From Staphylococcus piscifermentans (GTDB taxonomy: Bacteria; Bacillota; Bacilli; Staphylococcales; Staphylococcaceae), in the NCBI RefSeq assembly GCF_900186985.1, contig NZ_LT906447.1:2294001-2358000 (forward strand): 64,000 nucleotides of DNA, written 5' to 3'. Positions 1-9,279 of this stretch are shown piece by piece; the stretch's first letter is position 1; every line of letters begins with the position of its first letter. The notes under the pieces are model-generated. The model saw nothing but the letters and a program-made list of their open reading frames with translations, was not told the DNA's origin and ran no database searches. The translations under genes were made by a program, and so were the position numbers.

Positions 1-807
1 CAACTGCAGCATACTCGAATCATAACTTAAAAAAGTCGAACGCCCGAGCGGACTGCCTTCAATATCAACTTGTTCAAATTCAAAACGCGATTTATCCAAT
101 CCTTTGACCATAATCTCCGGCAAAACAGTGACTCCTACACCACCAACCAGCATTTCTTTACAAGTGGCTACTTGGTCTACAGAAATCATGGCATGATAAT
201 CACGTTCTAAATTACGCCCGTACCACTCTTTAATTTGGTTCATATAAATAGGGTCCGCTTGGAATTCAATAAACGGCAGCTCTGCCACTTGGTCTCTTTT
301 ACCTTTAGGGTAAATAAAATAATGTTTATCATTGAACAAATGTTCATTATTCAAATTCATAATCTTATTGCCGCGGATAATCATAATATGGTAATCCCGA
401 TGATGTGCCTTAATATGGTCACTCGAGCCCACACGCACCTGGATTTCCACATTAGGATATTTATCATTATAGTGGCTCAATACTTCCGGCAATAAAGTTT
501 GACCAATCAAAGATGAACAACCGATAGAAATGGTACCATTGACTTCGCCGATATGTGCTTGCATTTTATCAAAGAAAAGACGCTCACGCTTCAGCATATC
601 GCGCGCATGCTCTATTACCATAGCACCTTCCGTGGTCGTAATCAGCTGTTTCTTCGTACGAATAAAGATGTCCACTCCAAACGCATTCTCAATCGCCTTC
701 AGCCTCTGAGTCACAGCAGGTTGCGAAATATACAGAATTTCCGCCGCTTTACGCAGCGTACGCGTCTCATCTAATGTGATCAACAAACGATAGTCTTCAA
801 TCTTCAC
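1..807 (-). CDS. LysR-family transcriptional regulator (3' end cut by the window)
   Basis: The reading frame starts at GTG (805-807) behind AGGAGG and runs off the window start, giving 269 codons of a family that usually has about 290-300, so only the C-terminal end is missing. The N-terminus (MKIEDYRLLITLDETRTLRK, then AAEILYISQPAVTQRLKAIE) is a textbook LysR winged helix-turn-helix covering roughly residues 1-60. The rest resembles the two-lobed effector domain, with SIGCSSLIGQTLLP at its start. The effector and target genes cannot be told from the sequence, because the neighbour on the other side is outside the window. Confidence 0.88.
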   Translation of the reverse strand, partial: MKIEDYRLLITLDETRTLRKAAEILYISQPAVTQRLKAIENAFGVDIFIRTKKQLITTTEGAMVIEHARDMLKRERLFFDKMQAHIGEVNGTISIGCSSLIGQTLLPEVLSHYNDKYPNVEIQVRVGSSDHIKAHHRDYHIMIIRGNKIMNLNNEHLFNDKHYFIYPKGKRDQVAELPFIEFQADPIYMNQIKEWYGRNLERDYHAMISVDQVATCKEMLVGGVGVTVLPEIMVKGLDKSRFEFEQVDIEGSPLGRSTFLSYDSSMLQL

Positions 808-940
808 GCCATTTCCTCCTACACCATTCAAATCCTTCTTCTAAAAAATAAAACCATGCAGCATTAGAATAGACAGCATGGTCCCCCATAATCAATCAAC
901 ATACCCCCCGCAACTTCGAATTGCGGCATCCTCGCTTGAC

Positions 941-1513
941 TTAACTGCGGTGATGATGCGTCGTATGCTTATCGCTCAAGTATTTACGTTTAATCTTATT
1001 ATAACAATACATAATATTGTCTTGCATACCCGGAAAATCATGATCAATTTTCATCATTAATTGATGTGCAATAATATACGCCTCATGATATTGTTTCTTA
1101 GAGATTTGTTTCGACTCCAACGCACGTAATAAATCATCTTCATCGACCAGTTCATATTCCCCATTTGGTAATACAATAACGTCTAAACATAAATCGACTG
1201 TACGTGCTTTTCCTTTTTGCGTAATATTTTTAATATTAATATCAAAATAATATTCTAACGGATTTCCATGTTCATCTAGCATCACCGTTATACTGTAGCG
1301 TTTTTTATCCGGTACAATCTGCAACCATTGATAATTATCATCAGCCACCACAATGGTTTGGCCGACAACATTCACTTTCAGCGGCTCTCTTACTTTTTTC
1401 ATAGTGATTAATCCAATGATTCCCTTGAATTTATTATTATTCACCTTAACTTCAGTATAATCTCTCTCGATCAGACGACGCCAGTGACGTTTATCAATGT
1501 ATTTCACTTTCAT
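941..1513 (-). CDS. DUF402 domain protein
   Basis: A 190-aa protein of the DUF402 family, which includes staphylococcal nucleoside di-/triphosphatases. Whether this member has that activity is not shown. The frame is open 18 codons further upstream, but the ATG at 1511-1513 (MKVKYIDKRHW) is preceded by AAGGAG at good spacing, so I use it. The central part (DEHGNPLEYYFDINIK, LCLDVIVLPNGEYELVDEDD) matches the DUF402 beta-barrel pattern with acidic residues. The C-terminus ends in a His-rich KHTTHHHRS tail. It appears to be a single-gene unit. Confidence 0.72.
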   Translation of the reverse strand: MKVKYIDKRHWRRLIERDYTEVKVNNNKFKGIIGLITMKKVREPLKVNVVGQTIVVADDNYQWLQIVPDKKRYSITVMLDEHGNPLEYYFDINIKNITQKGKARTVDLCLDVIVLPNGEYELVDEDDLLRALESKQISKKQYHEAYIIAHQLMMKIDHDFPGMQDNIMYCYNKIKRKYLSDKHTTHHHRS

Positions 1514-1659
1514 TGTCACCAACTCCTTGTCATCATTATATAAAACTGAATCATACATGTCACTCAATGTTTGCTAAACTTAACATTTATACACATTATA
1601 ATTTCATATTTTAATAGGTAATTAACAAGCACTTACACTGATAGAGCTATACTGACGAT

Positions 1660-1701
1660 GAATAAAAAAAGAGTTGAGACTTATTTGGTGAAAGTCTCAA
1701 C
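1660..1701 (-). terminator. Rho-independent terminator of the cupin gene
   Basis: Perfect 9-bp stem GTTGAGACT/AGTCTCAAC (1673-1681 with 1693-1701), followed on the minus strand by CTCTTTTTTATT. It lies 23 bp downstream of the cupin stop codon and is one of several similar minus-strand hairpins in this window. Confidence 0.8.
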
Positions 1702-1723
1702 CCAACTTATAAATAGTCTGATG

Positions 1724-2206
1724 TTATACTGTTTTTACTGCATATTTCTTTATAACTTCAGAAAGTGCTGGAAACTGTGTTGTCAGTGTCGGTTGATCTA
1801 ACAACTCGAAATGCTCAAACATAAAGCCTGGCTGACACATACATCCAACTAAAGCGTATCCCGCTTCGCCTTTAATCGAAGAAGCAAAGATTGTACCTGC
1901 CGGAACTACATGCTGCAACACATCGCCCTCCGCAATATTCGCGCCAATATGCACTTTCTCATATTGCCCATCAGGGTATATCATATGCACCGTCAAAGTT
2001 TGGCCTGCATGATAATACCAAATTTCATCAGCATCGATACGATGAAAATGCGAAATGTGTTTATCAGTTAAGAGAAAGTAGATACTCGTATAGGCTGCTC
2101 TGGAAGCTGTCGTATCTTTATTCTCTCGAATGACTTCTTTGAAAAAACCGCCTTCCGGATGCGGTTCTAACTCTAATAATTGTATCCATTCTTTTGCTGA
2201 ATGCAT
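1724..2206 (-). CDS. Cupin superfamily protein (DUF985-like)
   Basis: A 160-aa single-domain cupin. The N-terminus (AKEWIQLLELEPHPEGGFFKE) and the centre (FHRIDADEIWYYHAGQTL) match the DUF985/cupin_5 family, small beta-barrel proteins whose substrates are mostly unknown. The HxD...E pattern in the centre is the likely metal or ligand site. It starts one base after the stop codon of the YebC-like gene and is probably co-transcribed with it, ending at the hairpin at 1673-1701. Confidence 0.8.
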   Translation of the reverse strand: MHSAKEWIQLLELEPHPEGGFFKEVIRENKDTTASRAAYTSIYFLLTDKHISHFHRIDADEIWYYHAGQTLTVHMIYPDGQYEKVHIGANIAEGDVLQHVVPAGTIFASSIKGEAGYALVGCMCQPGFMFEHFELLDQPTLTTQFPALSEVIKKYAVKTV

Positions 2207-2207
2207 A

Positions 2208-2927
2208 TTACGCGTCCAAATCTACGTTATGATAAACATTTTGTACATCTTCTAAATCTTCTAAAGCATCAATCAAGCCTTCAAACGTTGCTTTGTCTTC
2301 ATCAGATAGTTGAATATCATTTTGAGATAGCATTTCAAATTCAGCAACTTGGAAATCTTCTACTCCGTCTTGGCGCAAAGCATCTTGCACTTGTGCGAAC
2401 TGATCAGGTTCAGCATAGACAATTGTCAAGTTGCCGTCTTCCACTACGTCACGTACATCTAAATCTTGTTCCATCAACACTTCTAGAATTTCATCTGCTG
2501 ACTTACCTTCAAAGGCAAAGGTTGCCGTATGATCGAACATATATGCTACTGAACCGGATACACCCATATTGCCGCCATTTTTACCAAATGCAGCACGTAC
2601 ATCAGATGCTGTACGGTTCACATTGTTTGTTAAAGCATCGACGATTAACATAGAACCATTAGGTCCAAATCCTTCGTAACGCAAATTATCATAATTTTCA
2701 TCATCTGAGCCCTTAGCTTTATCAATTGCGCGATCAATGATATTTCTAGGTACATTATATGTTTTCGCACGTTCTAATACTAAACGTAAGTTTTGGTTAG
2801 ATTCTGGATCTGGTTCTCCTGATTTTGCTGCAACATATATTTCTTTACCGAATTTAGCATAAATACGGCTTGTATTTTTATCTTTTTGGGCTTTTTTCTC
2901 TTTGATGTTATTCCATTTACGTCCCAT
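2208..2927 (-). CDS. YebC/PmpR-family (TACO1-like) protein
   Basis: 239 aa, the normal length of the YebC/PmpR/TACO1 family. The diagnostic N-terminus [20 protein letters not shown] and the motifs [14 protein letters not shown] and [19 protein letters not shown] are all present. Members act as DNA-binding regulators or, as shown for several recently, help ribosomes through difficult stretches. Which applies here cannot be read from the sequence. A GGAAG-type ribosome binding site precedes the ATG. It is the first gene of a two-gene unit with the cupin. Confidence 0.9.
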   Translation of the reverse strand: MGRKWNNIKEKKAQKDKNTSRIYAKFGKEIYVAAKSGEPDPESNQNLRLVLERAKTYNVPRNIIDRAIDKAKGSDDENYDNLRYEGFGPNGSMLIVDALTNNVNRTASDVRAAFGKNGGNMGVSGSVAYMFDHTATFAFEGKSADEILEVLMEQDLDVRDVVEDGNLTIVYAEPDQFAQVQDALRQDGVEDFQVAEFEMLSQNDIQLSDEDKATFEGLIDALEDLEDVQNVYHNVDLDA

Positions 2928-3044
2928 ACTTCCATCTCGCTTTCGCTCTCATTTTTAACATCAACTATTATACATGATTTTCGCACTAATATATAGTTTT
3001 AACGCACCAAATACTCCTTTAGTGGAATTTTTTCTTGTTTTTAT

Positions 3045-3081
3045 GCAAAAAAGAGTCAGGACATCATGTAGTCCCAACTCT
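3045..3081 (-). terminator. Terminator of the sarX-like gene
   Basis: On the minus strand AGAGTTGGGAC pairs with GTCCTGACTCT through 11 consecutive pairs, including two G-U wobbles (3052-3062 with 3071-3081), and is followed by TTTTTTGC. Confidence 0.75.
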
Positions 3082-3139
3082 TCATCCGTTATTATATCTC
3101 TCACTGTATTTCTATAGGAAAGTATAGATGCTTTCCGAG

Positions 3140-3514
3140 CTATTTCTCTAGATATTTATCAATATCATTGAGCATAGCATTCAGTTTTTCTATGTTGCTT
3201 TCATCCATAAACAAATAAACTTTACGTTCGTCTGTATTGGATCTGACCTTGCTGACGCGTTCTTGACTGACTAACTTGCGAATTGAAGCGAGTACTTTCG
3301 TACGACTCAATTCAAAGGCATCTGTTGCAATTTTCAAGAATGGCTGCATCAACATTTTTTCTTTGGTGCAATGTTCATGAATACAGTTCAAGACCACAAA
3401 ATCATTCATATTGATTTTGTGTGATGTCTCTATGTAATTCATTAGATCCATATACTTTTTATATTCGTTTAATAAAGACTCTAACTTACTTTTTTTCAAA
3501 GTATACTCCTCCAT
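3140..3514 (-). CDS. sarX: SarA/MarR-family regulator, probable SarX
   Basis: A 124-aa single winged-helix protein of the staphylococcal SarA family. Visible marks are an N-terminal helical segment, the recognition helix region LSRTKVLASIRKLVSQERV and the wing motif RSNTDERKVYLFM, equivalent to [12 protein letters not shown] in SarA of this window. It lies directly downstream of the Rbf-like gene, where S. aureus carries sarX, which represses agr and is activated by MgrA and Rbf. Membership in the SarA family is seen in the sequence; the name SarX rests on synteny. It has its own terminator at 3052-3081. Confidence 0.68.
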   Translation of the reverse strand: MEEYTLKKSKLESLLNEYKKYMDLMNYIETSHKINMNDFVVLNCIHEHCTKEKMLMQPFLKIATDAFELSRTKVLASIRKLVSQERVSKVRSNTDERKVYLFMDESNIEKLNAMLNDIDKYLEK

Positions 3515-3657
3515 ATTTTATACAGATATAATACTTTAATTATGGATATTTAAAGCCAGAAAGTCTTTAGTGTTTGCCCATATTCTTTAACCATTTTTTC
3601 CAAGTAGAACAAATTGAATTGTGCAATGCTTTTATTGAATACAGCAATTAATATGAT

Positions 3658-3889
3658 TTACCTTTTCTTTTTATAAAAAGAAAGTAACTGTAGTGAATTA
3701 AAATTGATATTGGTATTCATTGTTCCAACACGGAAATCATGTTCAAAGACATCAAATCTAGGGTGATTCACACTTTTAATCTTTCGTTTTAAATATTCCG
3801 ACCAATGATAAGTATCTAATAACGGTGGAGATATGATAGTATTCATATTACCATATTTATAGTCAGTAATTTCTCTAGTCACAAGATAA
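3658..3889 (-). pseudogene. rbf: Detached C-terminal part of rbf (out of frame)
   Basis: An open stretch of about 75 codons (TREITDYKYGNMNT to LLSFYKKKR) follows the Rbf stop codon in another frame. Removing one base from the run of seven A residues at 3890-3896 (minus strand) fuses it to the Rbf frame as ...LRKNYLVTREITD and gives about 724 aa, close to the roughly 716 aa of S. aureus Rbf. It has no ribosome binding site of its own and would need a GTG start, so I read it as the lost tail rather than a gene. Confidence 0.65.
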
Positions 3890-5833
3890 TTTTTTTCTTA
3901 ATTTATTACTTTTGAAACCAATATTGAATTGATACCTATTTTGGTTGGTTAAATACATTTCGTTTTCAATCACACGCCAATCATATAACATAATTGCAAA
4001 GCGTTCTGTATCTTCAGTGATTACATAAGGCTTTTCATTATAAAAATAAAACGTTTCAAAATCTGACAGTTGTTGATAAAGAAAATACAGTGTCGTTTTC
4101 AAACCATTTTTATCATATAGGTACAACGTCTTACTCTGAGTCTGTTGGACCAAGTTGATACCGATTCCATATAAAACTCCATAAAACTGCGTAAACATAT
4201 ACATCATTAATGGTGTACTATCTAATAAACTCAAATCATCATTTAATAAATTACGATTAGGTAAATTAATAAGAATATACTGTCTTTCATCTAAATGCAT
4301 GCGTTTCATGATTGATTTAATTTCAGTAAGTTCTGCTACTTGTTTGATAGGCAGATTATCGTATTCTTTTTCTAAATATGGATAATCCAGTTCAGCATTA
4401 TCTATAAAATAATGCGTGAAACTAATTCTCTTCAATCGTGTTTCCATCGCTTTAAATTCTTCTGGTTGATTGAATAGTTGTGTGATATCAAGATTAAAAT
4501 CAATATTAAAATCTAAATCTTGTATCCTTAACATTTGCACGTATATCTCTTTTAATTCCATATCTTTCAAATTAAATGTTAGAGAAATTTGAGTAGAGTT
4601 GGATTTTAATGCTGTATAAATAGGATGTGCTAAAAATCTCTCGAATTTCATTAATCCTTCTTTCATATATTCTATGTCGTGTTGATCTTCTACCATGAAA
4701 GCTACATTTAAATTATACTGGTAAATCGTATCCAACATTTGAAAAATTTCTTCTATATCTAACTTACGGTAGATTTGTGATATGCTTATTTGTATCACCA
4801 GCATTGCCTCATTATCGAAGTCGATAATAGATTTATTGCGACAATCGATTAACATCATTTTCAATTCGCTTACTTCATGTATTTGAATCGCCATCACAAA
4901 GGGACGGGTTGGCGAGAAACGTGGATTTAACTCATCGATGTAGACCATATTTTCTTCATCATCATCAAAATTGCGTAATGCTTCTACAAGATAAGCAATA
5001 TAAGCAGTTTTTTCCTCTTTGGAAAGCGCTACTCTAAAGCCTTTGAATAAATAACTAATGTTTTTTTGGAATTGAGTTAATTTGCGATAGACATTCGGCG
5101 TCATTAGAAGATGTTGTTTGAATTTCTTAGTGTAAAGGCTTGAATGGCTGAAGCCTACTCTTTCTGCTATATATCCGATTGTATCGTCTGTAGTATTTAA
5201 ATACTCTAAAGATAAACCGATCCGTAATGTTTCAACGTACTTTTTAAACCCTACATTGAAAATTTCATAAAATTTTGCAGATAATGCCGTTTTAGAAGTA
5301 AAAAAAGCTTTCGACATTGAATCAAGTGTTAATTTAGAATCAATATGTTCATGTATATATTCTACAATCTCTCTATATTGATTAGGAATAGCTGGGGGTA
5401 TTTGAGAGGTAATGAAATTTTTGTTTACTGAAGCCTCTTCAACTAATATCGTACAAATTTTTCTAATTTGACGTGCAAGTGCTTCTTCAGTAAGGGTATC
5501 TTCTAAGTAGCGAACCATTAGACTCGCCATACATTTTTTTATATCGTTTGCAGATTGAATAAGTTGGATATTAAACATATAATTATAAAATCTGAAACCG
5601 CTTTCTTTAAACCAATCGCTTGCTATATAAAGAATTATCGTTTTTTCATTCTTCTTTATTTGAAAAATATCGTTGTGATTAATAATATGCAATTGATTTG
5701 ATAAGGTGTACGTTTCGGTAAAATGCTGGATTTCTGCAACAGCGTCTGCTGGCCACAACAATAAAATACCGTCATAACATCTATTTAGCGGCAATGTCTC
5801 TGCCGTATATAATTCAATAATATCGCTTCTCAT
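3875..5833 (-). CDS. rbf: AraC-family regulator Rbf, C-terminally truncated by a frameshift
   Basis: 652 codons as read. An AraC-type double helix-turn-helix lies at about residues 165-255 (LTLDSMSKAFFTSKTALSAK, then YIAERVGFSHSSLYTKKFKQ). It is followed by a long C-terminal region without known enzyme motifs, as in staphylococcal Rbf, an activator of biofilm formation that acts partly through sarX. Its position between the BI-1 gene and the sarX-like gene matches S. aureus. The last residues (KLSCD) arise after an A7 homopolymer; one base fewer would restore about 77 further residues. It could be a sequencing error, a fixed mutation or a phase-variable switch. Confidence 0.78.
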   Translation of the reverse strand: MRSDIIELYTAETLPLNRCYDGILLLWPADAVAEIQHFTETYTLSNQLHIINHNDIFQIKKNEKTIILYIASDWFKESGFRFYNYMFNIQLIQSANDIKKCMASLMVRYLEDTLTEEALARQIRKICTILVEEASVNKNFITSQIPPAIPNQYREIVEYIHEHIDSKLTLDSMSKAFFTSKTALSAKFYEIFNVGFKKYVETLRIGLSLEYLNTTDDTIGYIAERVGFSHSSLYTKKFKQHLLMTPNVYRKLTQFQKNISYLFKGFRVALSKEEKTAYIAYLVEALRNFDDDEENMVYIDELNPRFSPTRPFVMAIQIHEVSELKMMLIDCRNKSIIDFDNEAMLVIQISISQIYRKLDIEEIFQMLDTIYQYNLNVAFMVEDQHDIEYMKEGLMKFERFLAHPIYTALKSNSTQISLTFNLKDMELKEIYVQMLRIQDLDFNIDFNLDITQLFNQPEEFKAMETRLKRISFTHYFIDNAELDYPYLEKEYDNLPIKQVAELTEIKSIMKRMHLDERQYILINLPNRNLLNDDLSLLDSTPLMMYMFTQFYGVLYGIGINLVQQTQSKTLYLYDKNGLKTTLYFLYQQLSDFETFYFYNEKPYVITEDTERFAIMLYDWRVIENEMYLTNQNRYQFNIGFKSNKLRKKLSCD

Positions 5834-6128
5834 AATATAACCTTTAAATAAAATAAGCGCTTCATTCTAAGAAATCGTCGCTGTATCTTTATTTTATTTC
5901 CTCTCCTGTTAAATTATAAAGAATAGTTCATCTCAAATTTAGCACAGCAAAAAAATAAAAACAAATTTTAAATATTAATCCATTTTTTATGTTGCTCAAA
6001 ATCACGTAACGTGTGATTGTATAGTATTATTAAGACTAAAAAAAGCAGTTGGTGTTTACTTTATTATCTAACCTTTATCGTAATACACCAACTGATCGTT
6101 GCGAAACTTTTATATTATTTTTAAGTAA
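5834..6128. other. Intergenic region rbf to BI-1 gene
   Basis: AT-rich spacer. The part next to rbf must hold its promoter, but I see no convincing -35/-10 pair. The part next to the BI-1 gene holds its terminator (6036-6094). Nothing else is supported. Confidence 0.5.
6036..6094 (-). terminator. Terminator of the BI-1 family gene
   Basis: 10-bp perfect stem CAGTTGGTGT/ACACCAACTG (6046-6055 with 6085-6094) with a 29-nt loop, followed on the minus strand by CTTTTTTTAG. Confidence 0.75.
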
Positions 6129-6758
6129 TTAGTCTCTAAAACGGTTTGCAAGACTTAATATATTGATAATGATATTTAATAAGTTTACAAATAAGTTAAA
6201 GCCCATTTCGCTCGGCTCGAATTGTCCTCTTTTTAAACGGTTAAAGTCATAGAGTGTGTAGAGTAAAAATAATCCTACAGCAATCACATTAATCACTGTA
6301 TAAAAAATCGGATTATGAATAAAGAAAACGATTAATGAAGCAATAATCAAGGCTACTAAAACAACAAATAAATATTTGCCGATGCTTGAAGCGTCTTGAA
6401 TAAAGAAATAACCGACAATACCGAAAGCAATAAATGCTCCGACTGCTAATGCAATATTTTTATAAAACAGGTCAGCCCCTAAATTTTGTAAATAAGTTGC
6501 AAATGAAGCGTAAGCTAATAATCCTATGGCAATTGCATAGATATTACTTATAATAAAGCCAAATCTACGTGAACGATTAATAAAGAGTGAAATTAAGATT
6601 AAAACAGTTAAGCCGATTGAAAGCGGTCTCCGCCATTCTAAAGGAAGGTATTGGCCGAAATAAGTGCCGATACCGAATATTATCCAGAAATACATAAAAT
6701 ACAACCATACTTTTGCATATGCATGAGATCTTGTCATGGTGTTTGAATGTTGTGCCAT
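6129..6758 (-). CDS. Bax inhibitor-1 (UPF0005) family membrane protein
   Basis: 209 aa with about seven hydrophobic segments, beginning near residue 17 (WLYFMYFWIIFGIGTYF) and ending near YTVINVIAVGLFLLYTLYDF. The C-terminal motif LYTLYDFNRLKRGQ followed by a last hydrophobic stretch is the BI-1/YccA hallmark, where paired acidic residues act as a pH-sensitive gate in a calcium-leak channel. I start at the ATG at 6756-6758 (MAQHSNTM), preceded by GGAGG, rather than 23 codons upstream. In S. aureus a gene of this family sits in the same place beside rbf and the SsaA-like gene. Confidence 0.8.
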   Translation of the reverse strand: MAQHSNTMTRSHAYAKVWLYFMYFWIIFGIGTYFGQYLPLEWRRPLSIGLTVLILISLFINRSRRFGFIISNIYAIAIGLLAYASFATYLQNLGADLFYKNIALAVGAFIAFGIVGYFFIQDASSIGKYLFVVLVALIIASLIVFFIHNPIFYTVINVIAVGLFLLYTLYDFNRLKRGQFEPSEMGFNLFVNLLNIIINILSLANRFRD

Positions 6759-6966
6759 ATTTTCGAAGCGCCTCCATTTAAAATAAGAAAAGTTAGATTT
6801 TGTATAACAATAACACATTTCGTGCATGAATAATATTAATCACACCGTCATCTTAATATTACAATCATTACGATAATCATTTCACATAATATCAGAATAT
6901 TCTGTTCTAGTCTGTCGTGACAGGGGTTTTAAAATTATTAACAGAACTTTGTTTTTATTAAATAAT

Positions 6967-6983
6967 ATTACAAGAACATGACA
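6967..6983. promoter_or_regulatory. Possible WalR-type site upstream of the LysM-CHAP gene
   Basis: ATTACA-AGAAC-ATGACA fits the inverse of the WalR direct repeat (TGTWAH-N5-TGTWAH) with one mismatch. WalKR controls many staphylococcal cell-wall hydrolases, so the place is sensible, but such short AT-rich matches occur by chance. Confidence 0.3.
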
Positions 6984-7109
6984 TTTCCCACAACGGAGCA
7001 TTTTTTTGCTAAGATGTGGAAGTAAAGAAAGAGAAAATTAAAAATTTATCATTACATACAAAGTGATTTTTATAAATATGATAATTTACATTATAAGGAG
7101 GAACTCCCT

Positions 7110-7925
7110 TTGAAAAAGTTAGCAGTTACATTTTCAGTTGCAACAGGTGCTGCATTAGCATTAACTCACCAAGATGCAGACGCTTCGACTCAACATACTG
7201 TACAAGCCGGTGAATCTCTTTGGTCCATTGCCGATCAATATGGTGTCTCTGTAGATAGTATCAAACAAGATAATAACTTGAGCAACAATATGTTATTCCC
7301 TGGACAAGTTATTACTGTAAATGGAAGCAACCAACAAGGCACAAATACTAACACGAATGTTGGTTCAACTAACCAAGGCGGTGCTACTCATAACGTACAA
7401 GCCGGTGAATCACTCGGTATTATTGCTGCACAATATGGTACTTCTGCTGAAGCAATCATGCAAGCTAATGGATTGAACGGTTATCTGATCCATCCAGGAC
7501 AATCCCTTACAATCCCTAATGCTGCTGGTGGTCAAGGCGGCGGACAAGGCGGTACACCAACTGCTGCAGAAAACGGGAATTCTCCAACTTTCAATCACCA
7601 AAACTTATACGATTGGGGTCAATGTACATGGCATGTCTTTAATCGTCGTGCTGAAACTGGACAACCTATCAGCACTTATTGGTACAATGCAGAGAATTGG
7701 GCTTCTAATTCTCAAGCAGACGGTTACACTGTTAATAGTCAACCGACACCAGGTTCAATTTTACAAACATATGAAGGTCCCGTTGGCCACGTAGCTTACG
7801 TGGAACAAGTTAATGGCGATGGGAGTATCTTAGTTTCTGAAATGAACTATGCTACTCCTCCAGGTGTTGTCGGCTATCGTACAATTCCTGCATCAATGGT
7901 TTCTAGCTATAACTATATTCATTAA
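7110..7925 (+). CDS. Secreted LysM-CHAP peptidoglycan hydrolase (SsaA/Sle1-like)
   Basis: 271 aa, starting with TTG behind AAGGAGGAA. A signal peptide covers about residues 1-25 (cleavage near ADAST). Two LysM peptidoglycan-binding domains follow at about 27-71 and 92-136, both with the VQAGESL start, then a Gly/Gln-rich linker and a C-terminal CHAP domain (about 160-271). The CHAP catalytic Cys172 (DWGQCTWHVFNRR), the His in GPVGHVAYVE and the EMNY motif are intact, so it should be an active amidase or endopeptidase acting outside the cell. S. aureus has a similar gene at this position. It ends at a strong hairpin. Confidence 0.92.
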   Translation: MKKLAVTFSVATGAALALTHQDADASTQHTVQAGESLWSIADQYGVSVDSIKQDNNLSNNMLFPGQVITVNGSNQQGTNTNTNVGSTNQGGATHNVQAGESLGIIAAQYGTSAEAIMQANGLNGYLIHPGQSLTIPNAAGGQGGGQGGTPTAAENGNSPTFNHQNLYDWGQCTWHVFNRRAETGQPISTYWYNAENWASNSQADGYTVNSQPTPGSILQTYEGPVGHVAYVEQVNGDGSILVSEMNYATPPGVVGYRTIPASMVSSYNYIH

Positions 7926-7947
7926 TATAAATAACTGTATAATAAAT

Positions 7948-7993
7948 AAAGCTTCTTTCTGCCATATCATTTGGTGAAGAAAGAAGCTTTTTT
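7948..7993 (+). terminator. Terminator of the LysM-CHAP gene
   Basis: 13-bp stem AAAGCTTCTTTCT/AGAAAGAAGCTTT followed by TTTTTT, 23 bases after the stop codon. Confidence 0.85.
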
Positions 7994-8133
7994 CTCATCT
8001 CTTTAATTTTGAATAGTAGTTAGGGAGAAACCAAGCAATTATTTTATGACACTCTCCCTCTTTCCTATGCTGAGTCAAACTAATTGTATAGGCTTGCCAG
8101 CCCTGCCTGCACGCTAGGTTTAAAAACCCGCTA

Positions 8134-8176
8134 AATAAAAAACAGGATTGAGACCTTGGTAAAAGTCTCAATCCTG
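8134..8176 (-). terminator. Terminator of the DUF47-pit operon
   Basis: Perfect 12-bp stem CAGGATTGAGAC/GTCTCAATCCTG (8143-8154 with 8165-8176), followed on the minus strand by TTTTTTATTT. Confidence 0.85.
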
Positions 8177-8258
8177 CCTCTCAAACTAGCAGTAGTTATC
8201 TGAGTAGAACAACGAAATATTTTTCATTAATATCAAGTCAATCCTACTTCTAAATTCA

Positions 8259-9266
8259 CTATATAAAGATGTGCATAATCCAATACACAATCGCTGCGAC
8301 AATAGCAGAAATCGGTAAGGTAATTACCCATGTAACAATCATACGTTGCGCTGTGCTCCATTTAACGCCTTTAGCACGGTTAGAAGCACCTACACCAAGA
8401 ATTGATGAAGATACAACGTGTGTTGTAGATAATGGGAAATGTAATGATGATGCTACAAAAATTGTTAAAGCTGATGATAAGTCAGCAGCTGCACCGTTAG
8501 CCGGACGAATTTTCATTATGTTGCCGCCGACTGTTTTAATAATTTTCCAACCACCAATTGCAGTACCAAGACCCATAGCAGTGGCACAGGCTATTTTAAC
8601 CCATAATGCTGGTTCTACGTTATTGCCATCTTGTAAATTTGCTACGATTAAAGCTAATGTGATAATACCCATAGATTTCTGAGCATCGTTAGTACCATGC
8701 GAGAATGATTGCAATGCCGCTGTAAAAATCTGGAATATTCTAAAGTTGCGGTTTGTTTTCGTTAAATTAGCATTTTTAAAGAGCACTTTAATAATGGAAT
8801 ACATAATATAACCAACACAAAATGCAACTAAAGGAGACACAACCAATACGATAATGATTTTAGTGAAACCTTGGAAGTGCAATACTGTAAATGACCCTTG
8901 AGAAGCGACAGCCGCCCCTGCGATTGCACCAATCAATGCATGTGATGATGAACTTGGAATACCGAAAAACCAAGTTAATAAGTTCCAAAAAATGGCAGCG
9001 AAAATGGCTGCAAGCACAACAACAAGTCCATTTTGTAATTTAAATGGATCAACGATGTCTTTAGTAATTGTTCCAGCTACACCTGTAAATGTTAATGCAC
9101 CGATAAAGTTCATAACGGCTGCGAGTAAAATTGCGCGACGGGGAGTCAGCGCTCTAGTTGACACTGCAGTGGCTACCGCATTGGCTGTATCATGGAAACC
9201 ATTAATAAAGTCAAATATCAATGAAAAAATGACGATAGCTACAGTGATAATTAAAACATAGTCCAT
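8259..9266 (-). CDS. pit: PiT-family inorganic phosphate transporter
   Basis: 335 aa and about ten membrane segments. Both copies of the PiT signature are present: near the N-terminus DFINGFHDTANAVATAVST and in the second half SFSHGTNDAQKSMGII, each with the GxxDxxN core. It moves phosphate, typically as a metal-phosphate complex, driven by protons or sodium. AAGGAG precedes the ATG. The DUF47 gene lies 13 bp upstream in the same direction, the usual arrangement in which the PhoU-like protein tunes the transporter. Confidence 0.92.
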   Translation of the reverse strand: MDYVLIITVAIVIFSLIFDFINGFHDTANAVATAVSTRALTPRRAILLAAVMNFIGALTFTGVAGTITKDIVDPFKLQNGLVVVLAAIFAAIFWNLLTWFFGIPSSSSHALIGAIAGAAVASQGSFTVLHFQGFTKIIIVLVVSPLVAFCVGYIMYSIIKVLFKNANLTKTNRNFRIFQIFTAALQSFSHGTNDAQKSMGIITLALIVANLQDGNNVEPALWVKIACATAMGLGTAIGGWKIIKTVGGNIMKIRPANGAAADLSSALTIFVASSLHFPLSTTHVVSSSILGVGASNRAKGVKWSTAQRMIVTWVITLPISAIVAAIVYWIMHIFI

Positions 9267-9279
9267 AGTTTATAACTCC

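Larger units (their letters stand above)
7926..8258. other. Convergent intergenic region with two terminators
   Basis: Holds the plus-strand terminator of the LysM-CHAP gene and the minus-strand terminator of the phosphate transporter gene. The ~140 bases between them show no gene. Confidence 0.6.

Noticed and set aside
2780..2986. A frame overlapping the start of the YebC-like gene
   Set aside because: It is the same DNA in another frame, with no independent start signal; the YebC protein is complete.
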